Assembly: GCA_012960505.1 (NCBI GenBank)
Contig: DUBC01000033.1
Coordinates: forward strand, 62,001-126,000
Reading direction: 5' to 3'
DNA from: Verrucomicrobiales bacterium
GTDB taxonomy: Bacteria > Verrucomicrobiota > Verrucomicrobiia > Verrucomicrobiales > DEV007
DNA: 64,000 bases
Below, piece after piece: positions 18,805-28,273 of the stretch. The stretch's first letter is position 1, and each line of letters starts with the position of its first letter. Position numbers and translations under genes: made by a program. Below the pieces are notes generated by a model. That model had not been told where the DNA came from, did not search any database, and saw only the letters and a program-made list of their open reading frames with translations.

Positions 18805-20133
18805 TTATTTCGTTTCTAGATTCTCGGCTTCAACTTCTTTTATTACAGCTGAATTGCGCAGTAAATCGAGGGTTTTTTCTATTCTTATTCCGTTGTAAAT
18901 TCTACCAAACCCGTTCTTTTTTTCGAGCTGTTTAGTGAGTTGTTTTACGGATGTTTTTTGGCGGGCTGCGATTTGAGAGACACGTTTCAGAATTTCTTCT
19001 TGGCTAACATCTATTTTTTCTTTTTCTGCAATTTGCTCCAGGATGAAACTGGTTTTGACACTGGAATGGGCCTGTTGCCCTGCTGACTCAATTATTTCTT
19101 CCTGGTGTTCAACAAGTTCATTTTCAGAAACGCCGCGCTCTGTGTTGGATGAGAATATATCATTTACTCGGCTCTGAGTTTCTCGCATGACTATTTCTTT
19201 GGGCAGCTCAAAATCCAGATCTGAGTTTATTTTTGAAAGAATCTGGTTTGTAATCATTTCCTTACGATAGCCTTTGCGTTGTTCTTCCATCTGTTCACGA
19301 AGAGCACTTTTGATTTCTTCTAATGATTTCCCGGGATTAATTTTATCGGCGAATTCATCATTTAGATCTGGAAGGATCTGTTCTTTAATTGAGACAATTT
19401 CCACTTCGTAATCAATCGTTTGTCCTCTGAGTTCTTCGGCTTGATAATCTTCAGGAATTGTGACACTCAATGATTTGGTGTCGTCGATCTTGGCCTCGAC
19501 AAGGGGTGAGCAGAATCCTGGGAGGAAGGAATCATCAGTTATCTTGAGCCAGAACCCTGTATTTTGAGCAAGAGTTGCGGGGGCAAGAGGTATGACTTCA
19601 CCGACAGGATTTCCATCGATACTACCTTTGTAGTTGATGACTACAAAGTCATTCATTTCTACTCCACGATTTTCAACATCGTTATAATCTGCAAAGCGCT
19701 CTCGTATTTGATTGAGTGATTCATTGAGTTGATCGTCGGTAACTTCAATTTTTGGAACTTGTACTTCAAGACTCTTGTAATTAGGTAACTCAAATTCTGG
19801 AGCTGTGACTAATTCGATGGTTGCCGTGTAAGTGCCATCAATGTTGTGAGATTGTTCGCGGATTTCGGAGATTCTTATAATATCAACATTTTCTTCCTGT
19901 GCCTTCTGCATTGCTTGTTTCATAATACGCTCTTCGAATTCGCTTTCTATCTCGGCCTTGAAACGCTTTTCTATCACAGCTTCGGGAGTCTTTCCTGGTC
20001 TGAAGCCGGGTATTTTTGCCTGCTTGGCAAAGAGCTTAACAATTTGATTCCTTTCAGCTTTAGCGCCATCAGTCGGAACCTCTAAACGCAGCAGCGCTTT
20101 GCAGTCTGGTATTTTTTCGAGATTAATTATCAT
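18805..20133 (-). CDS. tig: Trigger factor
   Basis: This is a 442-residue ribosome-associated chaperone with prolyl isomerase activity. The N-terminal ribosome-binding signature is the segment IPGFRPGKTPEAVIEKRF (about residues 38-55). The FKBP-like domain spans roughly 150-240 (MNDFVVINYKGSIDG and later). The C-terminal region is helical and charged, forming the chaperone arms. Length is normal. It is the first gene of the tig-clpP-clpX block; its 5' region (20134-20317) is AT-rich and separates it from the VIT/vWA gene. Confidence 0.96.
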   Translation of the reverse strand: MIINLEKIPDCKALLRLEVPTDGAKAERNQIVKLFAKQAKIPGFRPGKTPEAVIEKRFKAEIESEFEERIMKQAMQKAQEENVDIIRISEIREQSHNIDGTYTATIELVTAPEFELPNYKSLEVQVPKIEVTDDQLNESLNQIRERFADYNDVENRGVEMNDFVVINYKGSIDGNPVGEVIPLAPATLAQNTGFWLKITDDSFLPGFCSPLVEAKIDDTKSLSVTIPEDYQAEELRGQTIDYEVEIVSIKEQILPDLNDEFADKINPGKSLEEIKSALREQMEEQRKGYRKEMITNQILSKINSDLDFELPKEIVMRETQSRVNDIFSSNTERGVSENELVEHQEEIIESAGQQAHSSVKTSFILEQIAEKEKIDVSQEEILKRVSQIAARQKTSVKQLTKQLEKKNGFGRIYNGIRIEKTLDLLRNSAVIKEVEAENLETK

Positions 20134-20317
20134 CGGGCGGAAATTCTAATGATGAATTTTCAATTAGCAATACCCAAAGGGAATATTGTTAAGGACAAAT
20201 ATTTTTTTTTGGGGATTATGTGTCCCTAGTTTTTATTTTTTGCGGGGAAAGCTAGTATCAGTCAGATAAGCGCTAAAATCAATGGACTGATTGAGATGTG
20301 TAAAAATAAAATATTAT

Positions 20318-22705
20318 TCAAGATTCCGGACTGAAAATTTCATAAAGGATTCCGTCAATTACGATTTGCATATTGACTGCCACTGAGAGCCACTTTGCGG
20401 TATTCGCGTCTTGATTAAGTAATTTAAAGTATTCTTTGGAGCCGAACTTTAACCGCTTGGCTGTTCGGTCTTTTTGTTCTGGGACCAGTGAATCGATCCA
20501 AGCCTCTTCGTTCTGGAAAAATGTTTTTCCTGCGATGGTTCTCGTCGCTTGTTGTTCAAAACTTATTTGATTGCCGTATTGTGATTCTTTGTAAGCGGTT
20601 TTGAATGCTTTTGACTGATTTGCTTGTTTGAGTTGTTCGCTGGCTCGGGCAGCAGCTACTGCGCCAGAACCACTATCACTCTTAGCGAGTCCTCTGAAAC
20701 TTTCTTTTTCAAAATCTCTCTGGAACCAATTTTGGTTTTTGATCGAAGGAAGTGCTTGTGAGTTGGTAGGATTTGCCGAATCAGAGTTTAGCTTACTGGA
20801 GCTGATTCGATTGCCCATGGATTGTCGTGCGACTGGGATGCCTCTTGACTCTTCATCTTCAATTATTAGGTAACTTGTGTATGGAGTGACAATGCCCCAC
20901 TTCCTTGACAATGCTACTACCTCTTCTTTGAGCTCCTTATTTTCACCGTGCAAACGAATCTCTTCCAGCAAGTATCCCACGCGTCGAGTCGCCCATAATT
21001 TTGGAATGAAACTGTGTTTTGATTTTTTTCCGATTTTAGTTTCGAATTTCAACTTCACTTTTTCCCCTGCGATGTTCCCATCAAGTTCAAATCTAATACT
21101 TCTATCATTTTCCTTCTTCTTTGTTTTGTAGCGTCCAAATATTACCAGTTGATCTCCCTTAAAGAGGTCAGGAAGATTATTGGGGTGCTGCTCATTGAGT
21201 CGAACGTTACCTTCGGTTTGTATTGATATGTTTGCCATGACCGGTTGAGAAACTTTTTCATAGAATCTAGAGATTTTGTGCTCGATATTTTCTTCAGGGA
21301 GAACGTATTCGGTTGAAGCTTTTGTTTTCTGGGAAATCAAGTCGAGGAGCTTGGTATTGATATCGGTTCCGATTCCGAACGAGAAAATGCGCATATTTCC
21401 TTTTATTTCCTGTCTTTTCTTAACTAGTCGATCAATAATTTTATCGGTTCTGGTCTCTCCAATCGTGGGTCTTCCGTCAGTGATGAATATGATTTGGGTT
21501 GGCCGGATGGATTCTTCATTTCCTTGTTTCGAGATAGTTTCTATAGCTAGGATTAAGGCCTCTTCTATCGCTGTGCCTCCTCCGGCTTTTAGATCTTTTA
21601 CGAATTCCTTGGCCTCTTTGGTTTGCTGTTCTTTCGCTGTTCTTAATTTATTAAAAAGAGTTTCAGTTTCCGTTGAGTAGCGGATAATATCGAACCGGTC
21701 TTCTGGATTGAGTTGATCGATACAGAATTCTAGAGCGGCTTTAGCCTGATCTAGTTTCTTGATTCTCATTGATCCTGACGTGTCGATAGCAAAAATTATA
21801 TCTTTAGGAATAACCTTCTTATTTTCCCATGATCCTGGTGATAGAAGCATTGCGTAGTATCCCTGATCTGATTCATTTTCATTATGAGTTAGAAAATCAA
21901 ATCCTATTGGAGACCCTTTTTGTGAGTCAGTAGCAAGAAATAATTCGAAATTAGTATCCGGTATTAAATTTTCTTCTTCGTATCCAATGACTGCACGTTT
22001 CTTGCCTTTCCTGTTCACATCAATTTGATGGCTTGGTGAATAGATTGACTTGAGCTCTTTGTCAGATTCAACTGTCACTTGGACTGAAACGCTTTTCACT
22101 GGAACAGATAAGAACTTTTCAGCTCTCATCGCATAACGATAAGAAGTGATGCGGCCATCCTTTTTTAGAATTTCAGTGTATTTGATTTTGATATTTTTTT
22201 CTTTGCCGGGCTCGATAGGAAAGATTCGAATTTTAAACATGCCGTGATCACTGTATTCCATAAGAGCAGGGTCTCTTGATTCTCTGACAATCTTCTCATA
22301 TATTTGTTTTGCTTTTTTAGCATCAAGAAGTTCCGCTTCCGTCATTTTTCCGTTCACCTCCATTTCGAACTTCTCGATCTTTGCGCCTTTAGGGATCGGA
22401 AACATGTAAGTTCCTTCGACTCGTTGTCGGGACGGATTGTAAAAAGTTTGTTCCAAAGTCGTATGTGCTATTTGGTTCTTAATCTTTACCGATACGTTGT
22501 TCTTTCTAAGCTCGAGTGGTAGGAACCTGTGTATTGGTCTTGGGGGCCTGGGAAAAGGAGGGTGCGGGGGGTGCGGGGGATGAGGGAAAATGAATGGTTC
22601 GTCGGTAATGATGAATCCGTGTGCTAATGCTTTTTCAGGAACGACCGTTATCCATGATGTAAAGCAGATAACAAGGGCGATTAGCAAATTACTGTAATTT
22701 TTCAT
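20318..22705 (-). CDS. VIT and von Willebrand factor A domain protein
   Basis: This is a 795-residue exported protein. A signal peptide (about 1-28) is followed by a Pro/His-rich stretch built on a PHP repeat (about 40-58). A VIT domain (about 60-190; NPSRQRVEGTYMFPIPKGA) comes next, then a vWA domain with an intact MIDAS D308-x-S-x-S (FAIDTSGSM). The C-terminal ~170 residues have no clear domain. The architecture resembles inter-alpha-trypsin inhibitor heavy-chain-like bacterial proteins, but no LPXTG-like sorting signal or C-terminal membrane anchor is visible. The His/Pro tract could bind metal. Likely roles are adhesion or surface complex formation; this is inference. Confidence 0.88.
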   Translation of the reverse strand: MKNYSNLLIALVICFTSWITVVPEKALAHGFIITDEPFIFPHPPHPPHPPFPRPPRPIHRFLPLELRKNNVSVKIKNQIAHTTLEQTFYNPSRQRVEGTYMFPIPKGAKIEKFEMEVNGKMTEAELLDAKKAKQIYEKIVRESRDPALMEYSDHGMFKIRIFPIEPGKEKNIKIKYTEILKKDGRITSYRYAMRAEKFLSVPVKSVSVQVTVESDKELKSIYSPSHQIDVNRKGKKRAVIGYEEENLIPDTNFELFLATDSQKGSPIGFDFLTHNENESDQGYYAMLLSPGSWENKKVIPKDIIFAIDTSGSMRIKKLDQAKAALEFCIDQLNPEDRFDIIRYSTETETLFNKLRTAKEQQTKEAKEFVKDLKAGGGTAIEEALILAIETISKQGNEESIRPTQIIFITDGRPTIGETRTDKIIDRLVKKRQEIKGNMRIFSFGIGTDINTKLLDLISQKTKASTEYVLPEENIEHKISRFYEKVSQPVMANISIQTEGNVRLNEQHPNNLPDLFKGDQLVIFGRYKTKKKENDRSIRFELDGNIAGEKVKLKFETKIGKKSKHSFIPKLWATRRVGYLLEEIRLHGENKELKEEVVALSRKWGIVTPYTSYLIIEDEESRGIPVARQSMGNRISSSKLNSDSANPTNSQALPSIKNQNWFQRDFEKESFRGLAKSDSGSGAVAAARASEQLKQANQSKAFKTAYKESQYGNQISFEQQATRTIAGKTFFQNEEAWIDSLVPEQKDRTAKRLKFGSKEYFKLLNQDANTAKWLSVAVNMQIVIDGILYEIFSPES

Positions 22706-22777
22706 GTTTCTAGTTAAAGAACGTATTAAAATACATTTTCTTAGAACTTTTTATATTTGTTTGTCTCTTATCTGATT

Positions 22778-23452
22778 CTAATGAGTGAGGTCTTGGGCAT
22801 TGAGATCGTCAGGGAAAGTAACCTTTGGGTTCTTAAATGAGTCGTGGACGACTCTTACTGGCTCTCCAATAAGCTCGAGGGCTGAAACTTCGTCAGTGAC
22901 TAGATGATCGTCAATGATTGCTTGTTTATAGGCTCTCTTCAGTAGTTCGGTTTTGAATATTTGCGGAGTCTCCATGGCCCATAGAGATTTTTTACTAATA
23001 CTTGCTATGATTGTTCCTTCAGGATCACAGCGCTTGACTGTGTCGGTGATTGGTCTGGCGCTGGCAGCGGCACCATATTTGATGGCGGTTTCGAACACCT
23101 TTTCGATTTGTGCGGGTCTAATCCATGGTCTGGCCCCATCATGAACGGCAACGTATCCTGATTCTTTACCCACATGCTCTAAGCCGTTCGCTACTGAGTC
23201 CCTTCTTGATTTTCCTCCGGTGCAAATTCTAATTTTATCTCCCGTATTAGTATCAGAAATTAGATCCTTAATTTTTTGTATACTTTTTTCATTAATGACA
23301 ATTATTACCTCATTTACGCTAATGCATTCTAGGAATGCATTAATGGTATATTCGATGACAGTGCTGTCCCCGATCTTAGCAAGAATTTTATCGAAACCCA
23401 TACGGCTACTCAAGCCTCCGGCTACAATAATTGCTGTCAGAGAATTATTCAG
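22778..23452 (-). CDS. ispD: 2-C-methyl-D-erythritol 4-phosphate cytidylyltransferase, non-canonical start
   Basis: IspD activates MEP with CTP in isoprenoid synthesis. The CTP-binding signature reads AIIVAGGLSSRMGFDK, and the HDGARPW, TDTVKR and TDEVSALE segments are all present. The only ATG/GTG/TTG near the N terminus is the TTG at 23411-23413, which is the Leu inside GGLSSRMG; starting there would delete half of the nucleotide loop. The frame upstream is open only to the TAA at 23465-23467, which is the stop of yqeY in the same frame. CTG at 23450-23452 (chosen here, 12 nt past that stop) or CTG at 23438-23440 are the best starts, and ATT is possible. Coupling to yqeY termination is likely. 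A yqeY-ispD fusion by readthrough, or a base error, is not excluded. Confidence 0.88.
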   Translation of the reverse strand: MNNSLTAIIVAGGLSSRMGFDKILAKIGDSTVIEYTINAFLECISVNEVIIVINEKSIQKIKDLISDTNTGDKIRICTGGKSRRDSVANGLEHVGKESGYVAVHDGARPWIRPAQIEKVFETAIKYGAAASARPITDTVKRCDPEGTIIASISKKSLWAMETPQIFKTELLKRAYKQAIIDDHLVTDEVSALELIGEPVRVVHDSFKNPKVTFPDDLNAQDLTH

Positions 23453-23464
23453 AACTTCTTGAAC

Positions 23465-23917
23465 TTATGAAAGTCGCTGCATGACTCCGGAAGAAAGAGT
23501 CTTATTGTCCACGCGACCTTCAGTTTTTTGTTGTAAAATTTTCATCACTTGCCCCATTTCCTTTCTTGAGGTTGCTCCGGCCTCATTTATGGATTCGTCG
23601 ATAAGTTGATTAATCTCCTCTTCACTTAGGGCTGCAGGAAGATACCCTTCGAGTATGGTGACTTCCTTCTTTTCATTTTCTGATAGATCATTTCTTCCGG
23701 CCTCTTCAAATTTTTCAATTGAATCGTGTCTCTGTTTGATTGCTGTTCGGACAACTCCGATTTCAGCGCTCGCGTCCAGTTGACCTTTGGCTCCACATTT
23801 TTCAATGGTTGTATTCGTGATAGCCGTTTTTAATGAACGTAACACGGCAAGCTTGAGGCTATCCTTTGCGCGCATCGCGTCTTTAAGATCAGAGGTAATT
23901 GTTTCAGAGAGTGACAT
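23465..23917 (-). CDS. yqeY: YqeY/GatB-like domain protein
   Basis: This is a 150-residue protein. The ATG at 23915-23917 is chosen because an AGGAAGG Shine-Dalgarno lies about ten bases upstream and the YqeY motif (SLSETITSDLKDAMRAKD) begins there; the extension to 23956 adds 13 unsupported residues. Other family segments are LAVLRSLKTAI, LEGYLPAALSEEEI and GQVMKILQQKTEGRVDNK. YqeY shares the tRNA-binding tail domain of GatB and may affect aminoacyl-tRNA amidation, but its role is not firmly established. It lies immediately upstream of ispD with no intervening start codon of the usual kinds. Confidence 0.93.
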   Translation of the reverse strand: MSLSETITSDLKDAMRAKDSLKLAVLRSLKTAITNTTIEKCGAKGQLDASAEIGVVRTAIKQRHDSIEKFEEAGRNDLSENEKKEVTILEGYLPAALSEEEINQLIDESINEAGATSRKEMGQVMKILQQKTEGRVDNKTLSSGVMQRLS

Positions 23918-24043
23918 GGGGTAACTTTCCTTCCTAATTTCAAGAATGTCTAACAAGTAATAACTGCCAAATGGTATTTGGTGTTTCTTGATAATTTTTC
24001 AGGAGACATATGTGTTTAAAAGGATTAATTGGAACTGAAGCAA

Positions 24044-24547
24044 ATGAGTGACAAGAAAACGAAGAGACTGTTCTCTGTATTTGGAAGCATTTTTTTTGGG
24101 CTTTCAGTTGCCGTTATCGGTTTAATTTTTGTGTATGGTTTGTTGGTGGCATATGGAAAAGCTAAAGAAACTCGTTCTTGGCAAGTGACTTCCTGCCTTG
24201 TTGTGAAGTCAGAAATCCAAGAATTCAGACCAACGCCTAATAGCCCATTCTATTATGTTTCAGTGGTTGAATATGTTTATAATTATGGAGGAAAGGACCG
24301 TACAGGAAAATCTATTAAGCGTGTTGATGGTCCCAGCTCCAACCGGAAAAAGGCCGAAAAAAAGATCGCGCCATTTCCTGAAGGAAAGCGCACTCAATGC
24401 TGGGTCAATCCAGATGATCCCGATAGGGCGATCCTTAAACAAAGCACCTTGGCGCCTCTCTATACGCTCTGGTTTCCGGGTTTGTTTGTGGTTGCAGGGA
24501 TAGGAATTGCACTTAATGCAATTAGACGTTCAATAAAGAATGGGTAG
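24044..24547 (+). CDS. DUF3592 membrane protein
   Basis: This is a 167-residue protein with one N-terminal TM segment (about residues 13-36) and a second at the C terminus (about 138-158), enclosing a beta-rich domain. The domain includes SWQVTSCLVVKSEI, VEYVYNYGGKDRTGKSI and CWVNPDDPDRAILK, the pattern of DUF3592 proteins. The ATG at 24044 is preferred over a TTG at 24029. Function is unknown. It precedes the selenoprotein candidate by about 60 nt on the same strand, but a shared role is not evident. Confidence 0.82.
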   Translation: MSDKKTKRLFSVFGSIFFGLSVAVIGLIFVYGLLVAYGKAKETRSWQVTSCLVVKSEIQEFRPTPNSPFYYVSVVEYVYNYGGKDRTGKSIKRVDGPSSNRKKAEKKIAPFPEGKRTQCWVNPDDPDRAILKQSTLAPLYTLWFPGLFVVAGIGIALNAIRRSIKNG

Positions 24548-24610
24548 TATTACTCTCGAGTCATTGGGATTAATGTTTTCCCGGACTTAGTTGTATTTTT
24601 TGTTTTAATC

Positions 24611-27600
24611 ATGCAAAGTTTTAAGATGGACCCGAAGTCTCAGAATTTTGTGGGCATTGTGGTGCAGATGACCATTCTTTCTGTGCTCTTATTCGTGCAG
24701 AGTTGCTCTGAAGAAAAATCTTCAGATTCAGAAGGGAGAGCGGGACAGGTTGAGATTTTAGAGGACTTCAAATCAACCGCAGTTGGGGAAATGATTGTTG
24801 CTCCTGGACTGCAGAACAAGAAAGTAATTAAGCCGCTCGAAGATGCTTGGCGTAGAATCGATCCGAAGAAGGACGGTTGGAACTCTGAGGTGTTGAGTGA
24901 ATCAGCGACTAAGAAACTCAAGGAGATGGCAATCATTCTTCGATCACCAGAGAAATTTAAGAATTCAAACATGGACCAATTTGCAGACGACAAATATAAT
25001 GGTGGCCCTTTGCGACCTGAAGTCTTTGAAGAATATTTTAAGAATAAAGAATTTGCCGTTTTTAGGGGAAATCCTGACAATGCTAATCGGGTTCCTTTGT
25101 CTGCTGCTTTGAATGGACTGGTTTCGTTCTTTGATAGCTCTTCTGAAATTGAAGTTGAGCTTAAACTTTATAGGATCAACTTATTGAAGTACCGGTTCAG
25201 TGCTCAAGTGCTCGTTCATATTTCGGGGCCCGTTAAGGGGCAGCAGATTCAAATTAATTCTGAGTGGAATACTTTTTGGACTTTATCTGAGGAGGACCCC
25301 AAATTACTTGGCATTGAAGCCCTTTCTTTTGAAGAAGTTCGTAGGTTGGGTAAGGGGAGTGAAAAACTCTTTGCAGATGTGACAGGCTCTGTGTTTGGCG
25401 AAGAGAGAGCTTACCTTGATCAATTCTTGAGGTCTACAGATCATTGGAGGTCTCGGTTAGCTCGTGATTTTGGATTGGATGTTGTAGCTAATCACGGTAT
25501 AGCTCTTGGCGATGTGAATGGGGACGGTCTGGATGATGTATATATTTGCCAGCAGGGAGGTCTTCCTAACCGACTGTTTATTAGAAGCCCTGAGGGTAAC
25601 CTTAAAGACATTACTGCCGAAAGTAATACTGGATGGATAGACTATTGCGCGAGTGCCTTAATTCTTGATTTCGACAATGATGGGGACCGTGATCTGGCCA
25701 TATCTCAGGACTTTAAAATTCTTTTCATGGATAATCTTGGTGACGCTAAATTTGAACTTGCTCTTGGCCTCGGAACACATGCCCAGACCTTTTCAATAAC
25801 GGCATCAGATTATGATAATGATGGTGACTTGGATCTGTTCCTTTGTGGTTATAATCCGCCCGCGGGTTATGAGGGAGAGAGCGGCGTGATGGGTGAACCG
25901 ATGCCCTATCATGATGCAAAGAATGGCGGAAAGAATAAACTTCTTCGAAATGACGGAAATTGGAATTTTACGGAAGTGACTAAAGAAGTCGGGCTCGATC
26001 AAAATAATGATAGGTTCAGTTTTGCGGCGAGTTGGGAGGATTACGATAGGGACGGTGACCCTGACCTTTATGTGGCTAACGATTATGGCCGCAATAATCT
26101 CTATCAGAACAATGCAGGTAAGTTCGTTGATGTTTCGAAAGAACTGGGAGTTCAAGATATGTCGGCCGGGATGTCTGTGAGTTGGGGAGACTATAATAGG
26201 GACGGTTTATTTGATTTATATATTAGTAATATGTTTTCGTCTGCCGGTAATAGGATTACTTATCAACGCCAATTCAAGTCTGATGCAGAGTCAGTTCAGA
26301 TCGAAGGTTTTCGCAGGCACGCGAGAGGTAATTCACTCTTTGAGGGGATTTCTGGCAATCCATTTAAAGACGTTAGTGAAACGACAAATGCAACTATGGG
26401 CCGTTGGGCATGGGGTTCACGTTTTGCAGATATAGATAATGATGGCTGGCTTGATTTATTGGTTGCTAATGGATTCATTACTTCTCCTGACTCTGGAGAT
26501 TTGTGAAGCGTTTATTGGCGACAGGTCGTGTCGCAGTCTCCTCTAACTGCTAATGATGGAGAAGATAAGAGTCTTCTTTATAAGCAGGGATGGAGGGCTC
26601 TGAATAGATTATTGCATCAGGATCGATCCTTCAGCGGAAGAGAGAGGAATTGCGCATTTATTAACTGTAAGGGTAAAGGTTTTGCTGATAATTCGGCAGT
26701 TACCGGATTTAATTTTGCTGATGATGCGCGGGCCCTAGTTGCAAATGATTGGGATTTTGATGGTGATTTAGATGTTTGGCTCACATGCCGCAATGCTCCG
26801 AGGGTCAGACTTCTGGAGAACCGCTCAGAAAAGAATACAGAATGGTTGGGTATTAAGTTGGAGGGTGACGGTATCAAAGTTAACCGAGATGCAGTAGGAT
26901 CGACTGTGGAGGTGTGGATTGAAGGAGTAAGTTCCCCGCTTCTTAGAACAGTTCATGGGGGAGACGCATTCTTATCGCAGACGGGTTCTTTCCTGCATTT
27001 TGGGCTCGGAGATTCGAAGAAGATAAAGAAAGTTGTTGTTAAGTGGGGAGCAAATTTCTCAAGTGAGATTCAGGGAATTGAATCGTCTAATTTTTATATT
27101 ATTAGCTCCGAATCTCAAGAGGCAGTTCCTTGGGTTCCACCAGTACTAAAACCTCTAGTCGCTTCTGAGCAGAATGTATTACCAGATGAGGATGAAGCCC
27201 GCATCGTGTTGCCTGCGCGGCTCCCTTTCCCAAAGATTGATGGTTTTCCAGAATACAGTGGGCCTGTCCTTATCAATCTTTGGTCTGCTACTTGTGAGCC
27301 CTGTATTGAGGAGTTGAAAGAATGGGCATGGGGTGAAAAAAAATTGGCAAAATTAGGACTGAGAATCCATTTACTGAATGTTGATGAGAATCAAGAAACT
27401 TCCTTGGCTTTTCCTTTTAAGAGCACTTCTGTTTCGATGGAAGGTATAAGGATACTTGATCTTTTTCAAAAAGCGGTTCTTGATCGGTGGGTAGACTTGC
27501 CAGTGCCAAGTAGTTTTCTAGTCGATGAGGACAATAATGTGGCTGTAATTTATAAAGGAAGGGTATCTTTAGTGCAGATCCTGAATGATTCACGAATTCT

Positions 27601-28225
27601 TAGTGCTTCAAAAGATTCTTGGAGGGTTTCTGCGGTTCCGTTTCCTGGTCGCTTCATTAGTCAGTTACCTGAACCGGATCCTACCCGAGTCAGTTCGCAG
27701 TTATTAGATGCTAATGAGCCAAGGCACGCATTGAGTTATCTTGAACAATTCAATCAAAAGTATCCGAATTCTCCTGACGTTATAAGGATGATGAAAATAC
27801 TTAGAGGAGGGCTGGGCATAAAAAAAGATGAAGGTATGCAATTATTGGAAATGGCTAATTCTTTGCGTGATGCTGGTGATAATCGTTCAGCTATTGAAAA
27901 GTATAAGGAAACACTGCGCCGCTTTCCGAAACTTATTGAGGCCGCAGAAAATTTGGCTTGGATTTTGGCGGCAGATAAGGACTCTTCAATTCGCAAGCCC
28001 AAAGAAGCGAAGGTTCTTGCCGGGCGCCTTTGCAAAATTACTAATAATAAGAATCCTGTCTACTTAGATCTTCTCTCCATTGCTCAGGCCGCAGATGGAG
28101 ATTTTGATGGGGCAATAAAAACTATAATTAAAGCTATCGAAGTTTATGGAAATGATTCTGAAGCATTGTCTGCTCAAAATAGGCTTGAACTTTATCGTCA
28201 GAATAGGTCCTACATTAAATTATAA
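24611..28225 (+). CDS. Predicted selenoprotein: FG-GAP/ASPIC-UnbV/thioredoxin/TPR lipoprotein (Sec632 at TGA 26504)
   Basis: One reading frame runs from 24611 to 28225 interrupted only by TGA at 26504-26506; reading it as selenocysteine gives 1204 residues. An N-terminal lipoprotein signal ends near VQSC (about residue 35). Residues about 290-630 hold FG-GAP/VCBS repeats with calcium-type motifs (DVNGDGLDD, DFDNDGDRD, DYDNDGDLD, DNDGWLD). Sec632 lies in the junction GDLUSVYWRQVVSQSP. An ASPIC/UnbV domain follows (NTEWLGIKLEGDG to VVKWG), then a TlpA-like thioredoxin domain with C-x-x-C (SATCEPCIEE), then TPR repeats. The sequence keeps full coding quality after the TGA, which argues against decay. 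A SECIS-like hairpin follows the TGA directly. The alternative is a recent nonsense mutation or a sequencing error. It lies 48 nt upstream of the DUF1549/1553 gene. Confidence 0.72.
26504..26534 (+). promoter_or_regulatory. Putative bacterial SECIS element with its in-frame UGA
   Basis: The UGA is at 26504-26506. At 26518-26534 the mRNA can form a perfect stem GCGACA/UGUCGC closed by the loop GGUCG. The loop starts 18 nt after the UGA; in E. coli fdhF the GGUCU loop starts 19 nt after its UGA (fdhF sequence recalled from memory). Bacterial SECIS elements need a short apical hairpin with G and U exposed at about this distance to bind SelB. The codons forming the stem (CGA CAG GTC GTG TCG) are G+C-rich compared with the gene around them, consistent with a structural constraint. 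Function needs SelA, SelB, SelC and SelD, which are not in the window. Confidence 0.68.
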
Positions 28226-28273
28226 TGTTATAAGATATTGCGTGTGGCATTGAAATAATCTAGTGTCTGAAGG

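Noticed and set aside
20257..20291. ATCAGTC/GACTGAT inverted repeat between the vWA gene and tig as a terminator
   Set aside because: A 7-bp stem with a 21-nt loop and no T-run on either strand; it could be chance.
26504..26506. TGA as a plain stop, splitting the gene into two proteins or a pseudogene
   Set aside because: The frame, domain order and coding quality continue directly. The only start for a second gene (GTG 26528) lies inside the hairpin, and no ribosome-binding site was noted. A SECIS-like structure sits at the expected distance. A recent mutation is still possible and is stated as the alternative.
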